A DNA stretch of 64,000 bases from NCBI GenBank assembly GCA_964612505.1, contig CAZTEX010000004.1, positions 1-64,000 of the forward strand, in the 5' to 3' direction. Under the pieces are notes generated by a model. The model did not search any database. It was not told the origin of the DNA and was given only the letters and a program-made list of their open reading frames with translations. Source of the stretch: JAAZZY01 sp964612505 (GTDB lineage Bacteria > Chlamydiota > Chlamydiia > Chlamydiales > JAAZZY01). Of the stretch, positions 8,070 through 16,452 are shown one piece after another (positions within the stretch are counted from its first letter, which is position 1; the number at the start of each line of letters is the position of its first letter). Made by a program: the position numbers and the translations under genes.

Positions 8070-8840
8070 TTAAGATTTTTCTTTTTTGGAAAGGAGTTCC
8101 CAGAATTTTGCATATTTTTGAAAAGTATAATAACTATATAGCTTGGCCAATAAAAAGCCTTGGAAGCCATCTAAGAAGCCCCCTCTTAAAATATAGCGCT
8201 TAAAAAAGGTGAATGCGGGTCTCACAATAAGCTGAGAAGGTGAAAATGATTTTCCCTCTTTAACCATACGTTTTGCCATTAAAGAGGAGTACCGTTCCAT
8301 TTTCTTAAGATAATGATCTAAGTTATCAAATGGGAATTGCTCGATGTAATTCTTTAAATAGCCTACACTTCCATGAAGTTCAAAACCTTCATGAACATCA
8401 TCTTGTTCGTGGTAAGTGAGAGCCTGTTTTTTAAAAAATTGGGGCTGACGATAGTCAGGAAACCATCCCCCATATTTTAATTGTCTTCCAAAAACTGTAT
8501 TGAGCCTTGGGATAAAATAAATATCTTTAGCCTCTGAATCACTGGCAATGTCTTTGACTTCTTGGATGGCTTCAGGGGTAGCTACTTCATCTGTATCTAA
8601 ACTAAAGATCCAAGGACAACTGGCATGGAGAAGTCCTAAGTTGCGTAATTTACCAAAGGTTGAAAAGGCATATTGAAAAACCTTAGCCCCTTTTGATCTA
8701 GAAATGCGCGCTGTATTATCAGTGCTAAAAGAATCGATGACTATAATTTCATCTGCCCAAGAAAGGCTATTAAGACATCTTTCAATTTCTTTTTCATTAT
8801 TATAACTTAAGACAACGGCGGAAATCTTCGTTTGACTCAT
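8070..8840 (-). CDS. Family 2 glycosyltransferase (WaaE/KdtX-like)
   Basis: The 256-residue protein opens with the GT-A core of family 2: SAVVLSYNNEKEIERCLNSL, then DEIIVIDSFSTDNT and a DxD-like SLDTDEVATPEA near residue 95. The C-terminal half is basic with a PAFTFFKRYILRGGFLDG segment near residues 207-224, typical of the WaaE/KdtX group that adds hexose to lipopolysaccharide core. It probably acts at the inner face of the cytoplasmic membrane. Its start overlaps the plsX stop by 4 bp, making it the last gene of the yceD-rpmF-plsX operon. The sugar and acceptor are not determinable. Confidence 0.8.
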   Translation of the reverse strand: MSQTKISAVVLSYNNEKEIERCLNSLSWADEIIVIDSFSTDNTARISRSKGAKVFQYAFSTFGKLRNLGLLHASCPWIFSLDTDEVATPEAIQEVKDIASDSEAKDIYFIPRLNTVFGRQLKYGGWFPDYRQPQFFKKQALTYHEQDDVHEGFELHGSVGYLKNYIEQFPFDNLDHYLKKMERYSSLMAKRMVKEGKSFSPSQLIVRPAFTFFKRYILRGGFLDGFQGFLLAKLYSYYTFQKYAKFWELLSKKEKS

Positions 8841-9871
8841 GTTGTGGCAAGCTCAGAAAAGTCTCTTTGCAATTGGTTTAAATGTCGTTTTATTTTTTCA
8901 ATTATTTGATTTTTTGCCAAGTGATAAGCACCTAAAATTCCATTAGACATTGCAATAGATGAAGAACAGCCATGACATTTCACAATAATCCCTTCTACCC
9001 CAAGCATAATAGCTCCCGGATATTCTGCATAATCTAGATACTTTTCAAGTTGCTTGAATTCTTTCTTAGAAGAAAGAGCGCTCAGATTGAAGAAGCGTTT
9101 TGTAATTTGATCAATAATAAAACTAGAAACTCCTTCACATGTTTTCAAAAAGACATTTCCAGTAAAGCCATCCGTAACTAAGACATCTACTTTACCTTCA
9201 AAAACATCGCGGGCTTCGATATTGCCTTCAAAGGAAATGTTACTCTCTTCTAGACGCTCAGAATAATGATTAAAATATTCATAAGCCTGCCGCATGTTGT
9301 GCGTTCCCTTGCGGGCCTCTCCACCAATGTTCAACAAACCAATTTTAGGTTTTTTCAATCCCAAACTTTCTTTTTGAAATAATGCTCCCATCAAGGCAAA
9401 TTGCATTAAATGATGGGGCCTTACAGTTACATTGGCTCCCACATCCAAAATAGCGACTTTGCCTTTTTCTGTAGGCAAGGAGGCTAATAGAGCAGGTCTT
9501 TCAATCGTCGGTAGTTTGTTAAGTTCTAAATGCGCAAAAGCGGTAATCGCTCCTGTGTTGCCTGCAGTGATAAACGCATCACAGGTTTTTTCTTTGAGCA
9601 TTCTCACTCCTTCGGCCATCGAAGAGCGGTGCTTGCGGCGAACAACCCACAGTGGGGAATCATCCATTAAAATCTCTTCTTCAGCGATTTTAAAAGCGAT
9701 GCTACTGGGTATATTTTGAAACTGTTTTTGACACTTTTGGATCACATCTGTTGTTGCTATGACTGTAAAATGGGCTGAATTTTCCAAAACTTTGGAAACA
9801 CTTAAAACGCCTTCAAACAATTGCTCGGGCGCTGTATCACTTCCCATAATGTCAACAACAAGATGTAACAT
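8837..9871 (-). CDS. plsX: Phosphate acyltransferase PlsX
   Basis: The 344-residue protein starts LHLVVDIMGSDTAPEQLFEG and contains SMAEGVRMLKEK, DAFITAGNTGAITAFA and ALLASLPTEKGKVAILDVGAN. These are all characteristic of PlsX, which makes acyl-phosphate from acyl-ACP for glycerolipid synthesis. It lies directly after rpmF (5-bp gap) and overlaps the glycosyltransferase by 4 bp. The rpmF-plsX pairing is widely conserved and, as I recall, is also present in C. trachomatis (CT810-811). In this genome the acyl-phosphate route coexists with the plant-type acyltransferase at 54159. Confidence 0.96.
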   Translation of the reverse strand: MLHLVVDIMGSDTAPEQLFEGVLSVSKVLENSAHFTVIATTDVIQKCQKQFQNIPSSIAFKIAEEEILMDDSPLWVVRRKHRSSMAEGVRMLKEKTCDAFITAGNTGAITAFAHLELNKLPTIERPALLASLPTEKGKVAILDVGANVTVRPHHLMQFALMGALFQKESLGLKKPKIGLLNIGGEARKGTHNMRQAYEYFNHYSERLEESNISFEGNIEARDVFEGKVDVLVTDGFTGNVFLKTCEGVSSFIIDQITKRFFNLSALSSKKEFKQLEKYLDYAEYPGAIMLGVEGIIVKCHGCSSSIAMSNGILGAYHLAKNQIIEKIKRHLNQLQRDFSELATT

Positions 9872-9876
9872 TACAT

Positions 9877-10059
9877 TTACTCAGCTTCTACTTTCAATAT
9901 TTGCTTTCCGTTATATGATCCGCAATCTAAGCATACGCGATGAGGCATTGCCTTTGTTCCACAATTCGTACAAGAAGTCAAATTGATTGGTTTTTTAAAG
10001 TGGTGAGCTCTTCGGGATCCCTTGCGAGCATTAGAAGTGCGATTACGAGGTACAGCCAT
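9877..10059 (-). CDS. rpmF: 50S ribosomal protein bL32
   Basis: The 60-residue protein has the standard bL32 N-terminus MAVPRNRTSNARKGSRRAHH. It carries a four-cysteine zinc site, CTNC and CLDC, so it is the zinc-binding form. It is located between the DUF177 gene and plsX in the canonical order, with gaps of 19 and 5 bp. Confidence 0.96.
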   Translation of the reverse strand: MAVPRNRTSNARKGSRRAHHFKKPINLTSCTNCGTKAMPHRVCLDCGSYNGKQILKVEAE

Positions 10060-10078
10060 TGTTAGTTCTCCTATGAGA

Positions 10079-10504
10079 TTAATTATTTTCTACTAAATAA
10101 GGTTTTATAAGTTCTCTATCTGGACAACTCCCTTCGTTGCATTCAACAAAGCGAGGAATTTCCAATAAAATCTCTTCACGAATCACCGAACTATAATCAA
10201 ATAAAGGTGATCGGACCTCTTTAAGGTCTACTACGTGATAAACATCATTTACATGGATTTCCGTATGCGCATCTCCATTACAGATGTTGCAAACTAAAAC
10301 CGCAGGTACCACCATATTTAGATGGAGGATCAGCTCCTCATCGACAATATAGATTTCACCTGATACAGATACCTTTTCCTCGAATCTAAGGTCTTTACTT
10401 TCAGTAAGAAGAAAGTCTGAACTCGCTTCAAAGTCAACTTTAACCTTCAGCTCTTGGCTTTTTCTCAATCGGTCTGTATTAATAATAAAATTTTGATCTA
10501 TCAC
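10079..10504 (-). CDS. yceD: DUF177 (YceD) protein, rRNA-accumulation factor
   Basis: The 141-residue DUF177 protein contains a C-x2-C pair, LVCNICNGD, near residue 84 and a second pair, ECNEGSCPDRE, near residue 122. YceD is linked to 23S rRNA accumulation and is almost always encoded before rpmF, as here. The likely start is GTG at 10504; it aligns the N-terminus (IDQNFIINTDRL) with the family. The predicted -10 box is only five bases upstream, so the transcript may be leaderless. It is the first gene of the four-gene operon. Confidence 0.85.
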   Translation of the reverse strand: MIDQNFIINTDRLRKSQELKVKVDFEASSDFLLTESKDLRFEEKVSVSGEIYIVDEELILHLNMVVPAVLVCNICNGDAHTEIHVNDVYHVVDLKEVRSPLFDYSSVIREEILLEIPRFVECNEGSCPDRELIKPYLVENN

Positions 10505-10509
10505 AACAA

Positions 10510-10538
10510 ATTATAAACGTTCTATATACAAATTTCAA
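10510..10538 (-). promoter_or_regulatory. Strong promoter of the yceD-rpmF-plsX operon
   Basis: On the minus strand TTGAAA (10538-10533) and a perfect TATAAT (10515-10510) are 17 bp apart. The GTG start of yceD begins at 10504, about where transcription should start. This predicts a leaderless or nearly leaderless mRNA. No Shine-Dalgarno can fit in the 5-base gap. Confidence 0.6.
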
Positions 10539-10664
10539 CAAAAAGTTATTATTGTATTTTATATAACTAATTAATAGCTAATAAAAAACAATGGAATCTT
10601 CTTGTATTTATTCAGAATTTAGATACACTTCGACTATTAATTATAATTTTAATTTTTTACATAA

Positions 10665-12569
10665 GTGTCTAGATTATCAAACCTTAAAGAAAGCCTTACT
10701 CAATTAACGCATACACACCCTCAGCTTGCTCGTGACCTCTTAAACGTCGACAAAGAGCGAGTTAAGCGTCATTTTGAATTCTGTAATACAGAGAAAAATG
10801 AACTTAACCTGATTTACAAAAAAGGAACCCAAACTATCACTTTTCACGCCCCCTCTGGGGCCATTCAGGAGTGCTCTAGCTGGCTAGCCCCTATTGAGCC
10901 AAAATGCCAGGTTCTCTACGTATTTGGAGTGGGGCTGGGCTATTCTTTTCTTACCTTCCGGCGCTGGCTTGCAGAAGACCCAAATCTGCATATTGTCTAT
11001 ATTGAGCCGCTACTGGAGGTCTTATTCCATCTTTTCCAAACAGATTTGGGCAAAAAGATTGTTTTTCATCCCAGGGTACACATCTATCATTTCAAGAAAA
11101 AAAAGCACCTAAAGCAGCTGATGGATCATTTATCCTGTGAATTTTCTTTTTACAAAGCCAAAGCCATCTCTTCGGTTCTTTATCAGAAAAACTACCCCTT
11201 AATCAGCTCTTTTATCTCTCAAGCGTTACCTCATCAACAACAAGAGCTTTCGAGTTTAATTAAAGAAAGTCAGCATTCTTATAAGAACTTCTTTAGAAAT
11301 TTTACTCAGCTGGCTCCTCATATGAATGGGCGCTACAATGGCTCAGGTTTAGTAGATGCTTTCAAAGATATTCCCTGCATTATTGTCGGAGCAGGTCCTT
11401 CCCTGCAAAAAAACATTCATATTTTGAAAACCCTTCAAGATAAGGCCATTATCATGGCTGGAAGCTCCGCTATTTCTGGACTAACGCAGCAAGGAATTAA
11501 CCCTCATTTTGGCCATTATTTTGATCCTTATTTAAGATTGCACAGCCGTTTTTTAACCAACACAGCCTTTGAACTCCCTACTTTTCATTGTGCTAGAACT
11601 TTTTCTGAAGTTTCTAGATGGATCCATGGCCCGCAGCTTTATTTAAAAGGATCAATAGCAACTCCTATTGTCAATTGGTTAGAAGACCAGCTTGGATTTC
11701 GAGGGGTTCAAGATCAAGAGCTAATTAGCGTAACCGCATCAAACACCTTTATTGCTCAATTGATGGGGTGTAATCCAATTGTTTATGTGGGAGTGGACTT
11801 AGCCTACACTGATAATAAAAATTATATGCAGGGAGTCGTTAAAGAAGCAGAAGCGATAGAAAATGTGGCCGCCAAAGAGTCTACGGAGTTCGTCTTTAAT
11901 CAAGACGAGATGTCTACAGATATTCATGGCAACCCTGTCAAGACTCGCTATGGCTGGATTGTTGAATCTCAAATGATTGCAAATCTTGCCCACACGACCC
12001 CTTACATTCGATTTATTAACGCAACAGAGGGGGGGCTTGGATTTCAAAATATTTCCAACTTGCCTCTTGAAAAGGTAGCCGATTGGTTTATCAAGAGACG
12101 CTATCCGATTGAAGAAATGATCCATGCGCAGATTACACCCCAGCGCATTGAAAGTAAAAATCATTCGCGCAAAGCACTTGAAATTTTAAAAGAAGTTCTC
12201 GCAAGTTTAAAGCGATGCAACCAGCATTACTATGCTGCTGTAAAAAGTCTCAAATCGCAGTTAAAGGCAAATAAATCGGGCCACCTCAAAGAGATTGACC
12301 CTCAATGTATCATTGAGAGTATGACTCGGGTCGGTCAGGAAATTGCTTATCAGTATTTGATGAAACGCTATCATCAAATTATCGACATTCCTAAACTCAA
12401 AAATAAATTTCTTCTCAAGAATTTAAATGCAAATTCTTCCTTAACGCTCACCCATCAAATTAAACTCAAGGATATGGTTTTGCGCTTTAATGACTATTAT
12501 ATTATAGGCAAAGAGCTGCAATTTATTTTACAAAATAGCATCAAGAACGCGAAGGAAGAACCATGGTAA
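10665..12569 (+). CDS. DUF115 / MptE-like (motility accessory factor-like) protein, copy 1
   Basis: The 634-residue protein starts with GTG at 10665. It has an N-terminal region (about 1-205) with YVFGVGLGYSFLTFRRWL, and a central DUF115 domain from about residue 235: IPCIIVGAGPSLQKN, AIIMAGSSAISGL, PHFGHYFDPY, LMGCNPIVYVGVDLAYT. These match the 6-hydroxymethylpterin pyrophosphokinase MptE-like/Maf fold. In flagellated bacteria Maf proteins transfer nonulosonic acids to flagellin; in archaea MptE is a pterin kinase. Which applies here is unknown. The MORN gene overlaps its end by 7 bp, and a shorter paralogue follows at 13416. Confidence 0.75.
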   Translation: MSRLSNLKESLTQLTHTHPQLARDLLNVDKERVKRHFEFCNTEKNELNLIYKKGTQTITFHAPSGAIQECSSWLAPIEPKCQVLYVFGVGLGYSFLTFRRWLAEDPNLHIVYIEPLLEVLFHLFQTDLGKKIVFHPRVHIYHFKKKKHLKQLMDHLSCEFSFYKAKAISSVLYQKNYPLISSFISQALPHQQQELSSLIKESQHSYKNFFRNFTQLAPHMNGRYNGSGLVDAFKDIPCIIVGAGPSLQKNIHILKTLQDKAIIMAGSSAISGLTQQGINPHFGHYFDPYLRLHSRFLTNTAFELPTFHCARTFSEVSRWIHGPQLYLKGSIATPIVNWLEDQLGFRGVQDQELISVTASNTFIAQLMGCNPIVYVGVDLAYTDNKNYMQGVVKEAEAIENVAAKESTEFVFNQDEMSTDIHGNPVKTRYGWIVESQMIANLAHTTPYIRFINATEGGLGFQNISNLPLEKVADWFIKRRYPIEEMIHAQITPQRIESKNHSRKALEILKEVLASLKRCNQHYYAAVKSLKSQLKANKSGHLKEIDPQCIIESMTRVGQEIAYQYLMKRYHQIIDIPKLKNKFLLKNLNANSSLTLTHQIKLKDMVLRFNDYYIIGKELQFILQNSIKNAKEEPW

Positions 12570-13441
12570 ACAAACAAGAAGTCTACCAATACGATAGCAA
12601 CACACTTCTGATCATCGATGATGAACTTGGTCTTCATATTTCCAAAGAGTTGAATCTCCCAAAAATTCCTTTTAACTTAAAAGATCCTTGGCCTGAAGAA
12701 AGCCCCTTGCGTCTTATTATTGAACCTAACTTAGAAACCCCTCAATTTGCATACCTTGAGCAAGATGGTCATTTTCATGGAGAATATAAATCATTTTACC
12801 CCTCCGGAGAGGTAAAATCTTCTATCTTCTACAATCAAGGACATTTAGAGGGTCCCTCTACTTTTTACTCTTTGAGCGGCACAATATTAGCCCTCTCATG
12901 GTTTGTGGAAGGGAAAAAACAGGGCAAATGCTGGCAATACTATCCTTCTGGAAAACTATACTCTCTGCAGCGCTTTATTAATGGCCTACGCTGGGGCAAA
13001 CAAGAATACTTTTATGAAAACAATCAACTCAAAACGCTCATGCACTTTGATCAAGAGCAGCAAATAGGCACAACCAAACTCTACTATTCTAACGGATTGC
13101 TCAAACGAGAAGTTGAGTTTGAAAACGGGAAGAAATTAGGTTTTGATCGCTTTTGGAATTCTAAAGGGGCCTTGATTGAAGAGTCTTTTTATCGAGGTCA
13201 TATCCGAGAACAATTTTATCGCAGATGGCACAGCAATGGGCAAAAAGCTTTGGAGTATTTCTTTCATATTCCACCTAATCTCTACGATGAAACGGCTTGG
13301 GATAAAAATGGCAATATCTTAAATAAGGGCCTTTATAACCCTCAAGATCACTCTTACTCTCGTTATCTTTATAATAAAAAGGGACAAGTGATCTCTGAAC
13401 TCAAAGGTAGCTGGAATGGGAAAGAAATCGTCATTGGCTGA
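12563..13441 (+). CDS. MORN-repeat (YwqK-like) protein
   Basis: The 292-residue protein consists largely of about seven repeats of roughly 23 residues with the MORN-2 pattern. Examples are HGEYKSFYPSGEVKSSIFY, GKCWQYYPSGKLYSLQRF, GKQEYFYENNQLKTLMHF and GFDRFWNSKGALIEESFY, between residues 70 and 240. Such antiparallel beta repeats mediate membrane or protein contacts. There is no signal peptide. Sandwiched between two DUF115 genes with overlaps of 7 and 26 bp, it is almost certainly cotranslated with them and may be their scaffold or acceptor; that role is inference. Confidence 0.8.
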   Translation: MVNKQEVYQYDSNTLLIIDDELGLHISKELNLPKIPFNLKDPWPEESPLRLIIEPNLETPQFAYLEQDGHFHGEYKSFYPSGEVKSSIFYNQGHLEGPSTFYSLSGTILALSWFVEGKKQGKCWQYYPSGKLYSLQRFINGLRWGKQEYFYENNQLKTLMHFDQEQQIGTTKLYYSNGLLKREVEFENGKKLGFDRFWNSKGALIEESFYRGHIREQFYRRWHSNGQKALEYFFHIPPNLYDETAWDKNGNILNKGLYNPQDHSYSRYLYNKKGQVISELKGSWNGKEIVIG

Positions 13442-15107
13442 CCCAGCTGGCACTTCTCTTTACTTACAAAGCTTACAAGCGCTGCAAAAAAAAGCTCCCC
13501 TTTTAAAAACCTTGTTGTCTCTTCAAACACTCTCTTATCAACGAAAAAAAAAGTCCCTCAGTCTCTCAGAAGTACAAAGCCTTTCTCAAAAAATTTTATC
13601 ATCCAATCTTCAAATTTGCTTTTTTTACGGCTTCTTTTCCTTGCTTACAAAAGAATTATGCTCTTGGTTAGCTGAGCAACCTAATCGGCAAATTCTCTTT
13701 TTTATGGATGATTTATGGGATCTTAAATGCTTTTTGCATACTCAAGAAGGTTTATGGACTGCTAAGCATCCTCAGATTCATTTTTTTTATCTCAACAGCA
13801 AAGATTTTTGGCCTCAAAACGAAAAGGAAATTAAATCTTACTTAGGGATGCCTTTTGAGATTTTTAATCTTACGAATGAAGCGACTTTTGAGCATTTTCA
13901 AGAAACAATGACACAACTTTGCTTGTCGCAAAATTCTTTTTTTTCCGAATATCTTTTTACAAGTCCTCTTGTTTATCAAAATATTTTTCAAAATCTTAAC
14001 TCCCTCTCTCATAGTATTTATACAGCGGGTTTAAAAAATCACTTTTGCAACATTCCAGCTATTATTTGCGGCGCTGGACCTTCGATGAATTTAGATCTTG
14101 AAACGCTCAAAGAGATTTCTCAAAAGGCTCTTATTTTTGCTGGTGGGCGAGCTTTAGATATCTTAAGTCAACATCACATTGAGCCCCATTTTACCGTAGG
14201 TATCGACCCTTATGAAATGCATCACCAAACTTTTTCACAAAATCTCTTTTTTGAAGCCCCTTTAATCTATCGATTGCGGATGAATGGCAATGCTCTTCAA
14301 AAAGCTCATGGCCCCACTCTTTATACTTCTCAAGCAATAGGATATCCCCTCGTTCAATGGCTAGAAGAGCAGCTGGGCCTCTCTTCTCATTTTTTTGAAG
14401 AGGGCTTGAATGTGGTTAATTTTTCGGTGCAGCTGGCTTACTTTTTAGGATGCAATCCGATTATCTTATCGGGATGCGATCTAGCTTACCAAGATGAAAG
14501 GCCCTATTCAAAGTCGATTGTCCTCAATCAAAAATTACCAGAAGCAAATCAGGTAAGCTCTGGTGATTATTCGATCCATCGCGGTGTTTTTAAGAAAAAC
14601 TCGCAAGGGAAACCCGTCTATACATTATGGAAGTGGGTTGAGGAGGCTGATTGGCTCAGTGAATTTGCTCAAAAACATCCAAAGCGAGATTATTATAATA
14701 GCACACTCTCAGGTCTTGAGATCACTGGCTTTTTAAATGTATCTCTTCAACAGTTAGCCAGCAAGCATCTTACTCATGAATATGATCTTAGCGCCCTAGT
14801 TCATCAATCTTTATGCTCACAGCCATTGATCCCATTTTCTCAAAAGCAACTTCTCTCTTTAAAAGGTGATCTTTTAAAAAGCCTTTCTCGGTGCGAGCAT
14901 CTTTTAAGTCAATTAATGGAAAGGGCTTTAGATGTTCTTCTTGAAGAAGATCTAAAACAAGAAGTGGCTTATCAAAAAATGCTATCGATGCTAGATACTT
15001 TATTTGAATCGGTAGAACAGGAAAAAGAAATTAGCAAACGCAAGCAAAAAAAAGCTGATTTCTTGCTTTCCATGACTCAAAAATACTTACTCTCTCTAAA
15101 ATGCTAG
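13416..15107 (+). CDS. DUF115 / MptE-like protein, copy 2
   Basis: The 563-residue paralogue of the protein at 10665 contains the same core motifs: IPAIICGAGPSMNLD near residue 210, ALIFAGGRALDIL, PHFTVGIDPYEM, and FLGCNPIILSGCDLAYQ near residue 345. The C-terminal 120 residues are helical and lysine-rich. It overlaps the MORN gene by 26 bp, with AAAGG as a plausible ribosome-binding site 7 bases before its ATG. The N-terminal domain is more diverged than the DUF115 core, suggesting that the two copies act on different partners. Confidence 0.75.
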   Translation: MGKKSSLADPAGTSLYLQSLQALQKKAPLLKTLLSLQTLSYQRKKKSLSLSEVQSLSQKILSSNLQICFFYGFFSLLTKELCSWLAEQPNRQILFFMDDLWDLKCFLHTQEGLWTAKHPQIHFFYLNSKDFWPQNEKEIKSYLGMPFEIFNLTNEATFEHFQETMTQLCLSQNSFFSEYLFTSPLVYQNIFQNLNSLSHSIYTAGLKNHFCNIPAIICGAGPSMNLDLETLKEISQKALIFAGGRALDILSQHHIEPHFTVGIDPYEMHHQTFSQNLFFEAPLIYRLRMNGNALQKAHGPTLYTSQAIGYPLVQWLEEQLGLSSHFFEEGLNVVNFSVQLAYFLGCNPIILSGCDLAYQDERPYSKSIVLNQKLPEANQVSSGDYSIHRGVFKKNSQGKPVYTLWKWVEEADWLSEFAQKHPKRDYYNSTLSGLEITGFLNVSLQQLASKHLTHEYDLSALVHQSLCSQPLIPFSQKQLLSLKGDLLKSLSRCEHLLSQLMERALDVLLEEDLKQEVAYQKMLSMLDTLFESVEQEKEISKRKQKKADFLLSMTQKYLLSLKC

Positions 15108-15114
15108 AAAAGGT

Positions 15115-16323
15115 TTAGCTAGCCCACTTTGCTATATACAAACAAGATAAGGCTACTGCAGAAATCATCACTCCATACATTCCCCCCAGCCCGATATTTT
15201 TTACAGTATGGCCAAGTTTATTTGACGAATGCTCAATCCATTGAAAAATATGCTGAGCTAGTGTTGGAGGATTTTCTACAGAACCTGGCTGTTCATTGCC
15301 TTCTTTTCCTAATTCAACTGATTGATAACTAATAGCTAAAAACCCCTGTTTAGATCCCTGACCCAAAAAGATGTTATGATCAATTCCAAAGCATTGCAAA
15401 TAGAGTTCATTTACTTCATGACTCCATCTATTTGCGCTTTCCAATTGTTGGAGAGATTTTAAAAATGGATAAAACTCCACATAACTTTTGAGTCCACCAG
15501 GGCTTTCTGCCAGCTGGCTTGCCATATAAGACTTCAAAGAATACTGAGAGTTATAGCTCTGATAGAGTCTAAATTGGTCCTCTTTTGTTTTCTCGATAAC
15601 AAATGTATGCTGTTGATCTGCAGAATATTTCCCCCCATCGTTATTTTGAAAGAGGTCATTTTCAATCACGCAGTAGTACAATTTATGATTCCCCTTACGA
15701 AGGTCTTTTCGGATATCTGCGAGTAAATTAATCGCTTTAGTCTCAAAGGCGCCTTGAAAAGCGATTCTTTCACCCTGCTCGCTCTGAGAATTTTTTAGTA
15801 ATTCAAATTCATAAAATTGGCTTTCGTTGAAATATTGAGAGTAACACTCCAAAACTTTTTGTACAGAGGCATCACTTTGAGATCCATATAGATTAGATTT
15901 TTCCAATTTAATTTGGCGAATTTGGTGTAGTACTTGTTTAAATTCCTCATCAACCACTCCATTGACCAGAGAATCAAACTGGTCATTAACAAGTCCTATC
16001 TTTTTTTCCACAACCCCTTTGAATTGGTTAAAAACTTTCAATTCATTTTTTAATGCGGGGAGGTGTTCCACTTTACCATTTACTAAAAAACTGATCGCTG
16101 CAGGGTCACTTGTGTTTTGGTTTAACAGTTGCAGCCTAGCCTCAATTAAATGAACAAGACTTTGCACTTTATTGAACTCTGTTAGCAAATAACTATCTCT
16201 TTTAACAGAAGTTGAGCTGTCATAACTTTGCAGTGATTTTTCTGCATTCGTTAGCTGGAAGTTTAAAATATCAAGAGCACAGTGTTGAGGAAAAAATGCG
16301 TCCCAATTTTGCACATAAAACAT
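15115..16323 (-). CDS. Effector-like protein with C-terminal membrane anchor
   Basis: The 402-residue protein has no family that I recognise. The first 150 residues are helical and coiled-coil-like. A central region contains KLYYCVIEND, then QQHTFVIEK and RLYQSYNSQYSLKSYM (about residues 220-265), with a spacing of Cys, His and polar residues that recalls papain-fold proteases. The protein ends in a glycine-rich linker and one hydrophobic segment, MYGVMISAVALSCLYIAK (about 380-398), with no signal peptide. This layout is common among secreted chlamydial proteins that insert into host membranes. The enzymatic reading is speculative. Confidence 0.6.
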   Translation of the reverse strand: MFYVQNWDAFFPQHCALDILNFQLTNAEKSLQSYDSSTSVKRDSYLLTEFNKVQSLVHLIEARLQLLNQNTSDPAAISFLVNGKVEHLPALKNELKVFNQFKGVVEKKIGLVNDQFDSLVNGVVDEEFKQVLHQIRQIKLEKSNLYGSQSDASVQKVLECYSQYFNESQFYEFELLKNSQSEQGERIAFQGAFETKAINLLADIRKDLRKGNHKLYYCVIENDLFQNNDGGKYSADQQHTFVIEKTKEDQFRLYQSYNSQYSLKSYMASQLAESPGGLKSYVEFYPFLKSLQQLESANRWSHEVNELYLQCFGIDHNIFLGQGSKQGFLAISYQSVELGKEGNEQPGSVENPPTLAQHIFQWIEHSSNKLGHTVKNIGLGGMYGVMISAVALSCLYIAKWAS

Positions 16324-16452
16324 ATGGTTGGATAGGTGGGGTTATTTTGAGGACTTTTATAACAAACTATTAAATAAAAAGACACAGTCTTTGTTTAAAA
16401 CTTATTGTTTATTTATAAAATTTTTTCTTGAAAAACAATGCTATTTATTATT

